This document shows positions 25,501-40,500 of a stretch of 64,000 bases of DNA, one piece after another. Origin of the DNA: Plazaster borealis (lineage: Eukaryota; Echinodermata; Asteroidea; Forcipulatida; Labidiasteridae); contig CM037463.1 in assembly GCA_021014325.1 (NCBI GenBank), forward strand, positions 6,889,001 to 6,953,000. The letters run 5' to 3'. Each line of letters begins with the position of its first letter. Position 1 is the first letter of the stretch. Made by a program: the position numbers and the translations under genes. The notes beneath the pieces were generated by a model, which was given only the letters and a program-made list of their open reading frames with translations, was not told the origin of the DNA and did not search any database.

Positions 25501-28500
25501 CTACGGAAATCTTGCAAAAACAGTAATAAAATACATAAAAGAATCATAAAAGATAGAAACAATCCGAGGCATTGTCGAGGATAACACAATAAAGCTAAAA
25601 AGCTTATTTCCATTGTGATGAACACTATAGTCCCCTAGTCCTGCGGCTGGAAAAATCCACAGGCATACTACTTAGATGGGATTCGAACCCCTGACCCTTG
25701 CATTCCAGAACAGATAATCTTGACCACTAGACCAACGAGCATGCCCGGTGACGAGAGGCTTGTTCTACTATGAAATAAGCAGCTGTTACCGCAAATAATT
25801 TAATAGTTGTAATAATTGCATCGGGGGATAAAGAATAATCGTTTGGTTTTTACCATACACTGATGTGTGATCAGCACTGTATACTCGGTGCTTCCCCCCC
25901 CCCCCTGAGTCCTGTGAACAACAAAATCCACAGGCATACTACTCATATCAGTGTATGGTAAAAGCAAATTAATAATTTGTAATTCTCTGTTGTTCAATGT
26001 ATTCTTTGTAACCAAAGTGTACCCGGGATTGAAGCTTTATGTATGTAGGACTCTTCCTCTGTGCTGTACACAGATACAGAGTCCTGGATTTGAGGGTCCG
26101 TTTCTGGGGCAGACAATTTTCAGAGCTCCATAATTCATATCTGACCTGTACAAAGATACTAATTATTATTATTATTTATTATTATTATTTATTTGGCAAT
26201 TCACATAAAAATACAAAATTACAAATTTTATACAAAAAGGATAAACTCTTAAAAACATTAAATATAAATATATACATCTGGATATAAAAAAGGAGGGCAG
26301 GCAGTAAAAGAAAAAACAAAGAACTGCACGGCTGAGGACAACAGAAAGACATCAACTACTACAATCCAGGTTTGCCAGGACTGACAAAAGTGCTTGCACT
26401 GTCACCAAGAGGTGTGTCAGTCCAACCTGGAAGGACAAGAGACAAAAGGACAAACAATTACACATAACAAACGGGTTAACCAACAAACAAACAAACGAAA
26501 GAACGAAAAAGACAAACAGGCAATCAAACACCCCGAAGCACAAAATTACAAACAAACATGCAAACTAAACAAGACACAAATTAACAAACTACAAAGACAA
26601 AACAAAACATGGACGCAAGACAACAAGAAAAAACAGACAAGATAAAAACATTACTGTTTACAAAACTGCCAGAAAAAGGATCTAGTGGGAATAAACCGCA
26701 ACTTTTAGTTTCCCGCTGGAATAACATTATACCATTAATTATTTCATGAAAATGACGAATTTATGAGGAATATCTGATCTCCAATAATATTTATGCGATA
26801 CTGAAAGGCCTCCAGGGCTAGCTACCATGATTGTAACATTTCACACGTGTTCAGTAATATGTTCACTGTTAGTTATGCTACAAATGGTTTAATCTGATTT
26901 ACTCTTCCAAAAACCAATGTTGTATCATCCTAAAAACATTAAGTAATAAGCCACAAGGGGAACTGACTGAGGAAAGTTTTAAATAATTTTGAGTTGAACA
27001 AACAAAAATTTACTAGAGCCGGACTTGAACTATCTAGCCCTTTATTGGGAGTCTCCCTATTTTGTCAATATCTTTGTTAATATTTGGGGGTGCCAGTCAG
27101 AAGCCATTCAACCTGTAACTGCCATATAGCCAGGGATCACACCCAAGTTTACGATAAAACCTGGGAAACAGCAGCAGAGGTATCACCTTAAGAGGATGCG
27201 ACTTTTTATTTCAAATATCAAGTGATAAGCCACTAACACTAAATCCATGATATTGTTTACTGACACTCAGGTATGAGACGACTGTAGAGCAGTATGCCGT
27301 GGTATGCGATCTCCTAGGACTGTATGGCAATGATAAGATGTGTCTACACAGAGCCCACGCACACATTGAACAGGCCCAACTACTCAGAGATGGTTCTCTG
27401 GATACAGACTGGTATGCAAACCTCATCACTTCATACATTCACATCATGATATTAATAATAATAATAACAACCAGTTTTTATATAGCGCTTTTCACTCCCG
27501 AAGGGCGTCTCAAAGCGCTTCCAACATTATTACCCCTGGTCACTGGGCCATTTACATTTAATTCATTCCTTAAACCATCTCAAGTGTCTTGCTCAGGGAC
27601 ACAAGTGTCACAACCGGGACTCGAACCCAAACTCTGCTGAACAGAATCGCCAGAGCTTGACTTCAGTGCTCTTATCCGCTCGGCCACGACACGCTACATT
27701 TAGATAATATTAGCCAAGAAAACAAGCTGTCCCTTCATGTTTGTTCAAAAATAAAAAATCATTCAAAGGTTCTACTCTCGGACAATACAACCTCATGGAG
27801 AACCAAACTCTCTCTAAATATTTGTTTTTCTGTTCCAGCTCTCCAGTTGACTGTTGTAAAGAAGCAATCCAACTCTTGGAGGACCTTGCCAAAGACTTCC
27901 TGCAGCAGCAAGAGCAGCAGCAAGACAGCAGCAAGGATTACCTGGTAGTGTTCGACTTGCTTGCTACTGCATATTTCTGGCTGTACATCTGTGACAGTGA
28001 GGCCAATCAGGTAGATGGGATACACATTTCCCTTGATAACTATTCAACTTATGATAACTATTCAACTTGTGATAACCATTCAATTTGTGATAACCATTCA
28101 ATTTGTGATAACCATTCAATTTGTGATAACCATTCAATTTGTGATAACCATTCAATTTATGATAACCATTCAATTTGTGATAACCATTCAATTTGTGATA
28201 ACCATTCAATTTGTGATAACCATTCAATTTATGATAACCATTCAATTTGTGATAACCATTCAATTTATGATAACCATTCAATTTATGATAACCATTCAAT
28301 TTGTGATAACCATTCAATTTGTGATAACCATTCAACTATCGATTTATTTTAAGAAGTATACATGAGCTTCTAAAGAGTAGAACCAAAGTTTTAAATTGTT
28401 TCAAATTTAAGCCCATCAAGAACATTGTTTTTTATGTGCTTCATCTCAGACCCATGCTTTATGGTAATTCTTTGGCATGGTCCCCCCGCTCAGCTCATCA

Positions 28501-31500
28501 TTCATCAATTACGTTGTTTCTAATTATATGTTTTTACTTGAGTGGAAATTAAATAAACCATACCAAACCATACCAAATTCCGTTACTTCTCGGCACTGCA
28601 TCACCAATTTCAACATGCACAAACATTTGTCAGGATCTATTTGTATTTTTAAAAAATCACCAAGATTATAGAAAACAGTGCTATTGTCGTCAGATTATGT
28701 TTTTGGTTGCAGCCAAATTAAAATTCAAGACTAACTAAAAAATTGATTCATTTTGTTTTTTTCAGGCAACCTACATCACTGCCCAGTTCATTGACTCCAA
28801 AACAGAGTCCGTACAAGAAGCCGCCGACTCCACCACCAGCAAGAAACACACCGGACAATATGCCGATCCCAACTCCGCATCCTACACCCTGTCGGCAGAG
28901 TACTTGGCAATCGAGCCCCTGGACAGAGCTCTGGATATCTGGAGCGATCTAATGGCTGACGGATGCAACACATCGATGTTCAACGACCCAGTGTCTACTT
29001 GTTACTGTCTAAAGGTGGCTGCGTCACTGTGTCACCTTGCTGATAGGGTAAGAGTGTTTACGGGGCAACCATGGGGTTTCAATCGTCTTAGAAATAGTCT
29101 CAGCCTTGTTGTTGATGCTTTTATATTCAATTCAATTTGTTTTCAATTCAGTGTAACATTTATTTCCATACTCACAATAATAGACAGAATCATTTGGACA
29201 AAAAATATAGTAGTACAATACAAGCAACGAGTATATATACATGACCAATGATAAAGAGGATGAAAAATAAAACAATAGAAGCTGTGAGTAAGGAGTCTGT
29301 TCAAATAAGCCGAGGCTTGTGGGGAACAGCCCTAGAAAAAAAAATAATAAACACTATTAAACCAGGGCACGATTTCACAAAGCACTAAGATTCATCTTAA
29401 GATGAGTTGTCAGTATTACTGTATTACCATCGTGATTTGTATTGTGACCTCACACTTATTTTAACAATTAAGATAGATTGGGAGTTAAGATCAATCTTAA
29501 GACCAGTCTGGAACCCGCATTCTAACGACTCGACCATCAGAACGTGAGTCTGATATGCCATACCGCTTGGCCACAACACTCCAATCAATCTGTCATTAGC
29601 AACAAAAGTACACGGAACTATATCTGCTTTTGGTTGATTTCTTCACCGACCAAAGTCACTTAAGAAATGCCTTAATTCTCATTCAACTTTAAATAAATTC
29701 ACCAGATATTCTTCATAATTGAAGGTTTCTAAATTAACTTACAACTTGCTGTGTTTGTGTGTGTTTGGCTACTCTTCCCTGAGCCTCTGCAGTGTCTTGG
29801 CTTCACCACTTTGAACCATGTGTGCTGTTCACACGGGCGTCGGCAGGATAATACATGCACTCTCTCTCTCTATCTAAAACTTGCTCTGTCCACACACAAG
29901 CTCAAATTGGTACTAACTGTAACAATGTACCATGCCTGATACGTTACAGAGGGAGGTGTGTCCCCCCCCAAATGTTCCCATACTCTAACACACTCTTCCC
30001 TTCTTGTACAGAAGTAACCCCCCCCCTAAAATCCTCTAAAGAATTCCAGAGACTCCCAGAGCACACCATGCCACATATCGAGCACCAGTTGTCTCACAAT
30101 AACCTACATCCACTTTAAACTATAACACCAGCATTGTGCCTGCTCACACCCACCAGTGACATACCAATCACATTCCTGAGGGACTACGCCCACTGGGGCC
30201 CACAGAACAAAAGAAACAGACCCTAGCAATGTCTTTGTACTTATATAACAAGTGCTGCTGCTGCACAGTAGCACTTGCTCACCTGCCAAAACTATTTACA
30301 ACACATTAGTTGCTGCACAGTAGCTGCTGCACAGTAGCAGTTCCACAATAGCAAACTATGGCCCTTCACTTTATTGACAAAGAACTACAATTAAATAAAC
30401 ATTCAAATCTCCTTCCATCTGGGATATAAGGGTGTACAATAATAACGGCTCTTATACAGTGCATTTCCGCAGGAATGATCATTGCGCTTCGAACATTATT
30501 ATTACCTCTGGTCACTGAGCCATTTATTTCAAAACCATCTCAGCTCTCTGGGGAGTATACAGCCTGTGCTGCCAAGTATGTAGCGCACCAAGCTAATTCA
30601 GTAACATGAACCATCTCTGCCCTCACAGGTACCAATTTACCCTTGGGTGAAGAGGAGCAATTGTGGTTTAGTGTCGTGCTCAGGGACACAAATGTCATGA
30701 CTAACACTCGAACCCACACCCTTAGCCACCAGGACTTGAGTCCAATGCACTAAACAGCTCAGCCACAACACGCCACGCTAGCTACAAAAAAACATTAAAA
30801 TAAGATACTATTACAGAATTGTCTTGATGTTTTGTTAGTCAGTTAATGGAATATTCATTCCAATAATTCCTTGACCTCTTTTATCCGATACTAAACCCAG
30901 CCGATCAAGCAAATTCAAGCCCTCAGTCTCCTGGTCCGTCTCGCCATCACAAACTCCTCCAATGAGGATGCCATCCTAGCCTACTGTCAAATGACTCAGG
31001 CCTTGTGCCACCTGGGTGCGGTGGCCGAGGCAGAGAGCATCCTCTCTAAATCCCATGACCTGATGAGAGAGTCCAAGGCCGATGGGGAGGATTCAAATGG
31101 ACTGGATGTGGCACTCATGATCACCGAGTGTTACGTCTTACTCGGCTCCCTCAAGGTAAGGCTTTTGTGATTCAAGGCATGAGTGCAACTTGGGGGAAAG
31201 GCTTTTGTGATTCAAGGCATGAGTGCAACTCGGGGGATACTCGGTTAAAAAGTACTCATGAAAGAAATTGCAGCATCTGTGACTTGAAGGCGAAAAAAAA
31301 CTATCAATTTTAACCTGCATTCAGAGACAAGAATATCTCTAGAATATACTGTAGCCCAAAAAACTCTGACATTTTGATAATTGGACTTCTTACACGATGG
31401 CCTTCTTAGCCAAATCTCTGGAATGTTTAGCATCGATTCCACAAATTACTAGCAGAACAGTGTTATATGATGGCTTGATCATTGTCATTTGGATGTCTCA

Positions 31501-34500
31501 GATTAGACAAAAGAAACTATAAAAAAAAAAACCCTAATTTGGCATATTTGCAGCACTCTTCGCCAAAGCCAGGCACTTCCTGCCGAAACTCAAGACTGGG
31601 TTTATTTGCTCATCAAATAACCCATAGTTTAGGTCTATAAGGTAAGTATTTCTCAACACACATTAATATGGCTGATATTTCAGTTGTTTTCACTTAATGC
31701 CATTTTGCTGTTTTTAAGAACTGCCTGATTTTGTCCAAGGGCGTCACATTGTAATCACAATGACTAGAATCAGCATCACTGTTGTGTAAACCACAGTTTG
31801 TTCATATGTGCAGTTAAAGGCAGCCTGTTCATATCAAACCATCTTGACGAGATTGCCAGGTACCAGCTCTTGGGGTTTGTATCCATCGATGCAGATGTTG
31901 CTCAGTTCTTCTTGGGAAGACCCACCCACAAAGATAAACTTCTCTCCTGTCACATTTTGTTTTTCTAACAGATCAGAGAATTTGAAAGTCTTCTTGGGAA
32001 AGTCCTTCAGCTCCAGAGCAACAAACGCCGCTCCCGTCAGACCTACCTCCGCAACGCCTCCATCAAACACCTCCAGTCCCTCTACCTCCTCTTGCCCAAC
32101 ACCCAACGCACCCAGGACGCAGTGGTACACCGTGACCTGATCCTTGATGACCTTTCACCTCTGGAGTTGAGGGCTGAGGCCATGAGACTTCAGATGGGGG
32201 TGGGCAGGTTGATGCTAGGGGAGGGGATTTACAGTAATGAGCAGAACCTTCACTGTGATGGATTCAAACATGTATCTGCCACCGAATCTGGTAATTTCAC
32301 TTAATGTATTAAAAGTTTACTCAAAGGTGGGGTTTTAGATTGGTTTTTGTCAATGTAATGCTGATTTATAGGCAAAATATCAAGAACGATATAATAAAAG
32401 TCACCTGTGAAAGTTTCAGCTGACTACAGTGTCTACTTGTTGAGAGAACAGCAAAAAAAAACCAGTATTTTCGTCAAGAACATCAAATCCACCCACGTTT
32501 GTGAAGTGACACGAGTACCAACCACATCACCGGCCACAGCATTCACAAACGGACACCACAGAAATTTGAATCGCCAAAACTCGCCCTTGAAGTGAGTTTT
32601 GGAGATTCAAATTTTTTGACACATTAGTCAAATTTCCCTGTGGAGACCTTTTGGTCCTATTGTCTGCATGTCTCCTTTAGGTAGTGAATATTCAAACACA
32701 CACAATAATCCTGCAGCTCTAATGTACACGCAACTCCACTCAATCTCCTCTTAATGGCCAGGTTGTAATGACGTAGAGTTCGACCAGTGGACAGTGATGA
32801 CCATGGTGTTACAGTCCCTCTATGAAGTCAGCAGTCTCTACCTGGAACAAGGCTGTATCCGAGAAGCCAAGAGCTACCTCAAGGAAGGCTTGCTACTCGC
32901 TGACAAATTCATGCTACCTAGACGGTCAGCCTTGCGTTTCCTTTTATATCATTTCTTTCTCTTGTTCTCTCATTTGTAATGTTTCCAAAATGTAAGGCCA
33001 TTGATTTAAGTTTGTTGTACACTACAGCAGCGTTCTCACTGTGACAAAGTGTCATATAAATAAGTGTGTTTCTCACTGCCCTGTACTCCTGATGATTGCA
33101 AGCAGTATAAATTGTAATTCAGTTCAATTAAACTTGGTTTATTGTTCAATTAAAAAACAACTGGACTGTATAGTTAAAAGACTAAACAAGTCAAGTTTAC
33201 AAAGATAACAGATTACAGTACAAATGACAGAATATTAAGCTAAAAAGATAAACACTGAAATTGGGTTTTCATTTATATGAAGAAAAAAATATATACTATA
33301 TTTAAAATGATGAAAATGGGAATTCATGTTAAATTCTTTTATTATAAACATAGTGTGTTTTGATGTGCTGATTTTTATTGGCAAAAAGTTGTTATTAATG
33401 ATGTTTTTGATCAACTGTAGGTGTGTCGCCTTCTTGCTGCAGCTCTCCAACCTGTACGCACAATGCGGTCAGGAGACTGACTGCCAAGGGAGTCTCTCAA
33501 AGGTCCATGTAACTCTCCACGTCTCTCATGAGGGATCTAGGCCTGAACGCCAAGATGCCGCCAGTGTCACTCAAGAAGATGACGACGATGATGATTTTAT
33601 CCATACAAAGAGAATTTCCATCTCCAGCGAGTGCTCCTCGAGGACTGCGCTCCTTACCGACACCACGTCCTCCCCGTCGCTTAGAGCTCTGACCGTCAAG
33701 CAACCTGCCTACCTCAGCCATGCACTTGACTGCTTTTGTGTCTCATGCCTTGACCTGTCCCTCCACGCGCAGAGCATGAGGCTGTTCTTACGTAGAGCCC
33801 AGTGCCTGGAGCTACAAGGGGAGTCCACTCAGGCCATGACGTACCTCCAGGCAGTGTTGGACCATGGTGCTTGGGCAACAAAGAGAATTCCATCACTGCT
33901 TAGCAAGAGCTGCTCCCCCATACAAAGCTGTGAATCCGCAACCAACAAGAAAGGAAAGAGGAATGCTAAGGCGGATGCTAATTTAAGACATCATGCCTGC
34001 AACATCCACATGGAAACGATTATAGAGGCTCATGTTAGTCTGACAGTGTTGAATTTACTTAGCAGCAGTCTCGCCCAGGCAGAGAGAGTCATACAGAAAG
34101 GCCTTGATTTAGCAAACCATGCCAGCATCAACAGGTCCTGGTTGCAATACTTTGAAATTTTGATTTCGTTAGAGCGTGAAGCGGAAAGGACAGAGACAAC
34201 GGTGAAAGATCTCCTCAGCTCACATTGGGAAGTAGTGCAATCTAAGATAAACAACCAGAGAGAGAGTCAGACTCCGGAGGAGGATCTGGCATTCCAGTTT
34301 GAAGGACTTGGCCTCGGAAAGCCATGCAGTAAACCACAGACACAGTTTCAAGACTCTGTCTTTGCCGACAGAATGCAGAGACCTGAGGTGTCACGTAAAC
34401 TGTCAGAGAAGGTGTCCGAGCTAGGCATCTTCTGTGACATGAGCGACAGTGACAACTCGGACAAGACTTCGACTGTGGAGAACTGCTCCACGGATGTAAG

Positions 34501-37500
34501 AAAGTCAGTTGTGAAAGAGACACCAAAAACTGTCACACTGAATACCAAGAAAGGAGCCTTGATGTTCAGCGTTAGAAAGAAAAAACCTGTTAATAAAATT
34601 ATCTGGAATGATATAGTGACGCCTCAAGCTGATACAGCCTCCACGGCTGTTTTTGCCTTTGACGGACCTAGTCCTGTGAAGACCAAGAAAGCAGGAACAA
34701 GAGCAAAGTCTAGCGCAAAATCCAAGTCAACTAGAAGAAAGGTTGCAATTCAAACCATAGATCTTGATTCAGATGTTGATGAGGTATTCGATAAGGAAAT
34801 TGAAACCATCGCACCAAAGACTGCTACAAGGGCAAAAAGAACAACAGCCAAGAAATCAGCGAGCAAAGTGCAACTCGATAAAGATTCTGAAAACTCAAAG
34901 TTCGTGGAGAACGTGGACCGTTTTATAGAAAAGGTGGATGCATCAAAATCAGTCAGAAAGTCTCGAAAAGCAACAGAAGTGAGCGTGGACAGCACGGTTA
35001 AGACAAGAAAGGTGCGAAAGCCTCCAGCAGACACAGAGCTTCCGGAGCCCAAGGTTGTGACTGCACGACCGAAACGGGGAAGAAAACCAAATGTGGAGAC
35101 CCTGAGGTCAGAGGTCATGACCCAGGTCACTTTTGATATCCTGCCTGATCTCCAATTTCCCTGTCTAGAACTTGACTCTCCCATTGTTAACTCACCGACC
35201 ATTGGAAGCAATAATCATGGTAGCTTGAATTTCAATTTTGAGATGAACTCACCGGGCCAAACGTCTCAGAGGACTGATCAAACTACCTCTCCCATAACCG
35301 GAACAACCAATTCCCTCATTCTTGAGGACCTGGATGAGATTGAAATCCCAAGAGCTGGACATGGCTCTGACTCAGATGAGCCTTCAACAGCTATCAACAT
35401 CCGTAGGAAAACTGCTCGGAAACCTGCAGCTTCTAGGAAGAGGACGACCAAGAAGTGTGTCGCTGAGGACGTAGAGGTGCTGAGAGGAGCAAACGCTACA
35501 CCCATCGATGCTAAGACAGTTACGGGAAAGACGCAGAGACGGGCTGCATCAGCTAGACGGGGTTCTAGTGAGTTTAGCTCAACGCAATCAGGTCAGTCTG
35601 ATCAATGTTCATCTTTTCCAACATATTCTTCTCGTCTTTAATCCTAGAAAACATTTTGCATTTATATCTGCTCACATCGTTTGGGATATTTTATAATTGA
35701 AAACTGTTTGCATTTATATCTGCTCACATTGTTTGGGATATTTTATAATATTTGTAATTGGGTTCATGTTTCTGGTGTTGTGAGATAAAGCATGCATATT
35801 TCACCCATGAGAAAAACTGTGTTTCAATGGTATCATTCAATCAAATGTTTCGGTTTGAAATCTTTACAGGTAGCAATTTTGAGTCTGTGATCTCCACTCT
35901 GGAGCAGATTCACTCCAGCGTTTGTCACCTGGCCCCCACCCTGCTGTATCGCCGTGTGTGTCAGCTCCTGGCCATGTGCCTCAGTGACAGACACCCAGAG
36001 AGGGCAGCTTATTACCTGAACGAAGCGTCCGCGGTCACATTACGTCACCAGAAGCTGTCTAGCCTGGCGAAAAAAATCAAGTAATTCATTTGTTTTCTTC
36101 ACATTGTCAAAAGCAAAATAGCTTTGCAAAAAAAAAGTTTGCAAAATTCATTTACGCCTGTCTTATCTCTCTTTCCTTACATCATCAGAGGTTCTTTAAA
36201 AAAAATCACATAATTTAAATTTGGCTTAGTGCCTCGTCCCTCCCTGTCCCTCACTCCTTACATCATCAAAAGCTAAATAGCTTTGTAAAAAAACTTCATT
36301 TAATTCATTTACTCCCTAATTATGTAGGTTTTCTAAAGCTACTTGTATAGTATGTAATATTTGTAAAGTGCTTTTTTTTATGTTGAAAACGATCATTATT
36401 TTACTACAGGTTAAAGATATTTGATAATAATACAATAATACGTAGTTCTTATATAGTGCTTAACCACACCCGAGGGCGTCTCAAACCGCTCATTATTTTT
36501 TTCTACAAGGTATGCGGAGCTATGTTCAAAATATAAGACCCATTTATTTACATAGCACCATGTAGCGGTTGCCATGCAGCAATCTGCAGCCAACCATACC
36601 AGAAAACACCGGGGTAAACCCCCTTCTTTTAACAACAAACTCAACACATTGGACCAAATGCTTTACGTCCCATCCGAATGACAAAGCAATAAATAAGTGT
36701 CTTGCTTAAGGACACAAATGTCATGCCCGGGACTCGAACCCACACTCTGCTGATCAGAAACATCAGAGCTTAATGCAGAGTGCTTGGCCGCTCGGCCACG
36801 ACACAGAACCCATCTAGTTACCCCAGCTAGAAAAAAAAGTCATTTTGAACACGAGTGAGTACAAAATTAATACCAAGTTTTGAAATTTGTGACTGAATTT
36901 TTCAGGAAACAGAAGAAAAAGCTTGATTTGGACAGTGTGCAGAGTCTCCCTGATGCCATGGCAACGATGATGCTGGAAGGAGACAGCAAGGATGGCTGTA
37001 AAGAGAAGACCGATCTGCAGCACCTCACTGAGGAGCAAGGGTTGTTCTCATTCAACAGGAACCCCACTCAAGGAGAAAGCTTAGATGTTGTGCAGCAAAT
37101 ACAGAATGTACTACCAGAAGGTAAACAGGGAACAAGCATAATCTGCTCAATCTTCTTGGATTTCATTTTTTCTTGTTTTGGGGGGTTTTTTTTCTTTATT
37201 TAAACCTTTAGAGACCATAGCGGTCAGAAACGGCTTGTACCGAAACGCCCATAGCAGCCGGAAACGACTGCAAGATCTGACCTTTCACTCAACCAAAAAA
37301 GGTCAAAGTAAAGGTCATGACCTGAATTGATATTTTCCAATATTTTCCTTGTTAACATAGTATCTATGTTTCTAAAACAAAACAAAATTTATCTTTTATA
37401 TTATTTTTAACACATTTTCCCTGTGAAAATGTTATCAAATTGTAACAATAATAATAATAATAACACAATGTTTAATATTTAGTGATATTATATTGTTAAC

Positions 37501-40500
37501 ACAGACTATAAACTGAATGGTTGGTTTTTTCTTTGTGTTTGTGTGTACAGGATGGACTGTGTGTATTATGTCCGTTGTCTCCTCGAGCATATCCCCCGCT
37601 GGTACCCTGACCGACTCGGATAGTTTACTCATGTGTCGTCTGAGCAGAGGATGCAAACCGGTGATCGTCAACCATAGCATGGTAAGGCTCAAACAGGGAT
37701 TTATCCCATGTGTTAGTTCGGACTGATATGCCCAAGAAATGCTTGAAGCATCGGAATTAGAAAGAAGGTCAAAATGTTCCTGAATTATCAACAACAGAAA
37801 TCAAATTAGCATCTGAAATAAAATAAAAACATCCCTCCAAGAACAAGTTGATTTGATGTCATTTCAAGGCATCAAAAACTTTAGAAGGAACTTTCAAAGT
37901 TACAAGTCCATGATCTACACATCATAGAAAAACAACCTGCTGATCAGCTTACAAAAAAACCCGACTTAAAGCACAAAAAATTGCTAAGCACAAAAAAATT
38001 ATGCTTACCAGGATAAAGTTACCAGCCAAAATACCATGTCACATGTACCATCTGTGACTGGTGCCCTGCTTGTTTTTGCTCAGCAGAAAATTAATAAGCA
38101 ATATTTGCTGCTTATGCAGCCCTATGAAATTTGGCCCTGTAGTTAACCCATACAGGGGTTTATTGACCTGCTTAGCAGAGACAGGTAATTAGAAATTTAC
38201 GAAGCACTAATAAGAACCAATTTTCAAATACAATCCATGGTATGAAAACAGCTGTTTTCTGATAGATAAACCATGTATGTCAGAAATATTTATATCAAAT
38301 ACAAAACACAACACAATACTAAATAAGACAAAAGCCGCTTCCGTAGATTTCAGAAATGTTATGGATCATGAAATAAGAACCTTTTGTTTTGGGGGGTTTT
38401 GTTGTTTTTGTCACAGCCTTCAACCAGCTTGGGATCGGCAGCAGGTCTCTTGGAGGAGTTCACCAACATCCTGTCAGAGAGCAAGTCTAGTGTCAAAGAG
38501 ACGGATAAGAAAGCCTGGTGGACCTGCAGGCAGCAGCTAGATGAACGCAGTCAGGTACGAGTCAATTTTGCCTAACGCTGGTCAGTCATTCAACACTGGT
38601 AATAGTTTATATATTTACACCGGTGTGTGAACAACACTGTATAGACCTTATGCATTGACGTCGGTAAACGGTGAACCGATGATGAAACAATGGAAAACGA
38701 ACAGATTTGCACAAGAGGCGCACAGGACTGGCCAATGAACAACTTCCCTTTGACCTCTAGGTGAGGGCGCCCTACTCAAATGATATCATATGCATACGGT
38801 CTACTTGGTGCATGGTTGGTTGTCCAGCGGTTTAAGACATTTACTGCTCTAGAATGCGGGGGTTGTGGGTTCGAATCCCACTGGAGTAGCTTTTGGATTT
38901 CTTTGGTGGAGACTGATGGTATAGACATGTTGCAATAGTGTATTGAGTGAGTGTTTGTTTTAATTTCAGACTCTGACTGAAGCGATGGAAGAGACTTTGT
39001 TGGGACAGTGGAAAGGTTTGGTGCTTGGTGCAAGGACCAACCTCGAGGACAGACAACGCCTCACCAAAACCTCTGAGAAACTCAAGACTTTGATTGAGAC
39101 TATGTGCAAGAAACAGGTGGATCTCCAATTATGCCAGGTTGGTTTCATCACTCAAAACATGGAAAACTATCTTGAATGATACGGAAACAGTTATCAACCC
39201 TCCTACTTTCTTACCAATCAATATCATCCGCATGGTTTTGAATGATAGATACACTATGCCAGACTGCAATCTGATACCATATTAAGGTGAGCTCAGCTAC
39301 ACAGTACAGTCAACCCTCCTACTGTCCGACCATTCAATATCATCCACATGGTTTTGAATGATAGATTCACTATGCTAGGCTGCAGTATGATATATTGTGG
39401 TGAACACATACACAATACACAGATAGCCATGCACAAATAGTTATGCTACCGTAACAACCTGGACAGTTGGATGGTTCCAAACAGTTGGTCAACTTATTAC
39501 TCTAAGTTGCATCTTCAGCTGATCGACTGATTTCCGTTTGTGTTTCTTTTTTTGTTTTGTTTGTTCTTTTTCGCCATAGACAACTGAAAAACACTGTACA
39601 AAGCTTTATGTGGAGGGCATTTCCTCTTTGTTTTTGCAAAAAGAAAGTTTCATTTCTAATTTGCTGGCAAATGCTATGGAAAATAAGTGTTTTTGAAGAT
39701 GATAGAGAAAGATTTGGGAAAATCACCCAACAACAACTGGCTGAAAGTAGAGGATACAGGCTGATTTTTGTTTCTTCAACCTTTTGTTTCCTAACCCCAA
39801 CAGTGTGTCTTAGAGTCATCCAATCACCTCAGCAAGCTGCAGTTACACAGCGCCCTCAGCAGTTTGAGTGGTGTCGCACCTGGCTCAGACCAACATGTAA
39901 GCCTGGTGTCATCCTTCAGGCAGCTGATACGAGATTGGTCACCAGCCACCAGCAGGGAACCAGTGATTCTGATTCTCGATAAGGTACGTAGAAACGATGG
40001 AGCATTCATTGTACTGTAACCCTTTTTCTTATCACTGCTGAGGCCTGGAGTACAAGTTATAATAACAATAACGCTTGGTTCTTTACACAGTGCACATACC
40101 CTTGTAGCTAGACCAAGGCACTTTACAACATTATTATCCCTATTCATCAGGCATACTTAGACCATTCCTTAAACTTTCTCAACACCCTGGGGAGCATACA
40201 ACGCCCAACCTGCTTAAGGGGTTAATCCAACACTATACTGCCTCGGCCCTAACAGGTCTCCATTTACACACTTCGGTTAATAGAAGCAGTTTATGGTCAA
40301 GTTCCTTGCTTAAGGACATAAGTGTCATGACCGGGAATCGAATCCACGCTCCATAAGATTTTGAGCACGATGCACTAGACCGCTCAGCCACAACACGCCA
40401 CAAATACAAATGAATATCTTCTTCATCCACAGCAAATCCAGCAGCTACCCTGGGAGAGTATACCCATCCTGCGAGACAGCGCTGTGTGTCGGATGCCAAG

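Noticed and set aside
28035..28340. CRISPR array
   Set aside because: Direct head-to-tail 18-bp units without unique spacers, in an animal intron.
27741..28365. Overlapping open frames through the 18-bp repeat on both strands
   Set aside because: They are open only because the unit length is a multiple of three and no unit contains a stop in those frames. Exon 7 ends at a clear donor before the repeat.
38808..38900. Functional tRNA gene (also 25628-25750 and 57748-57805)
   Set aside because: A and B boxes are present, but acceptor stems do not pair and the anticodon arms are poor. The flanks recur elsewhere, so they are SINE heads.
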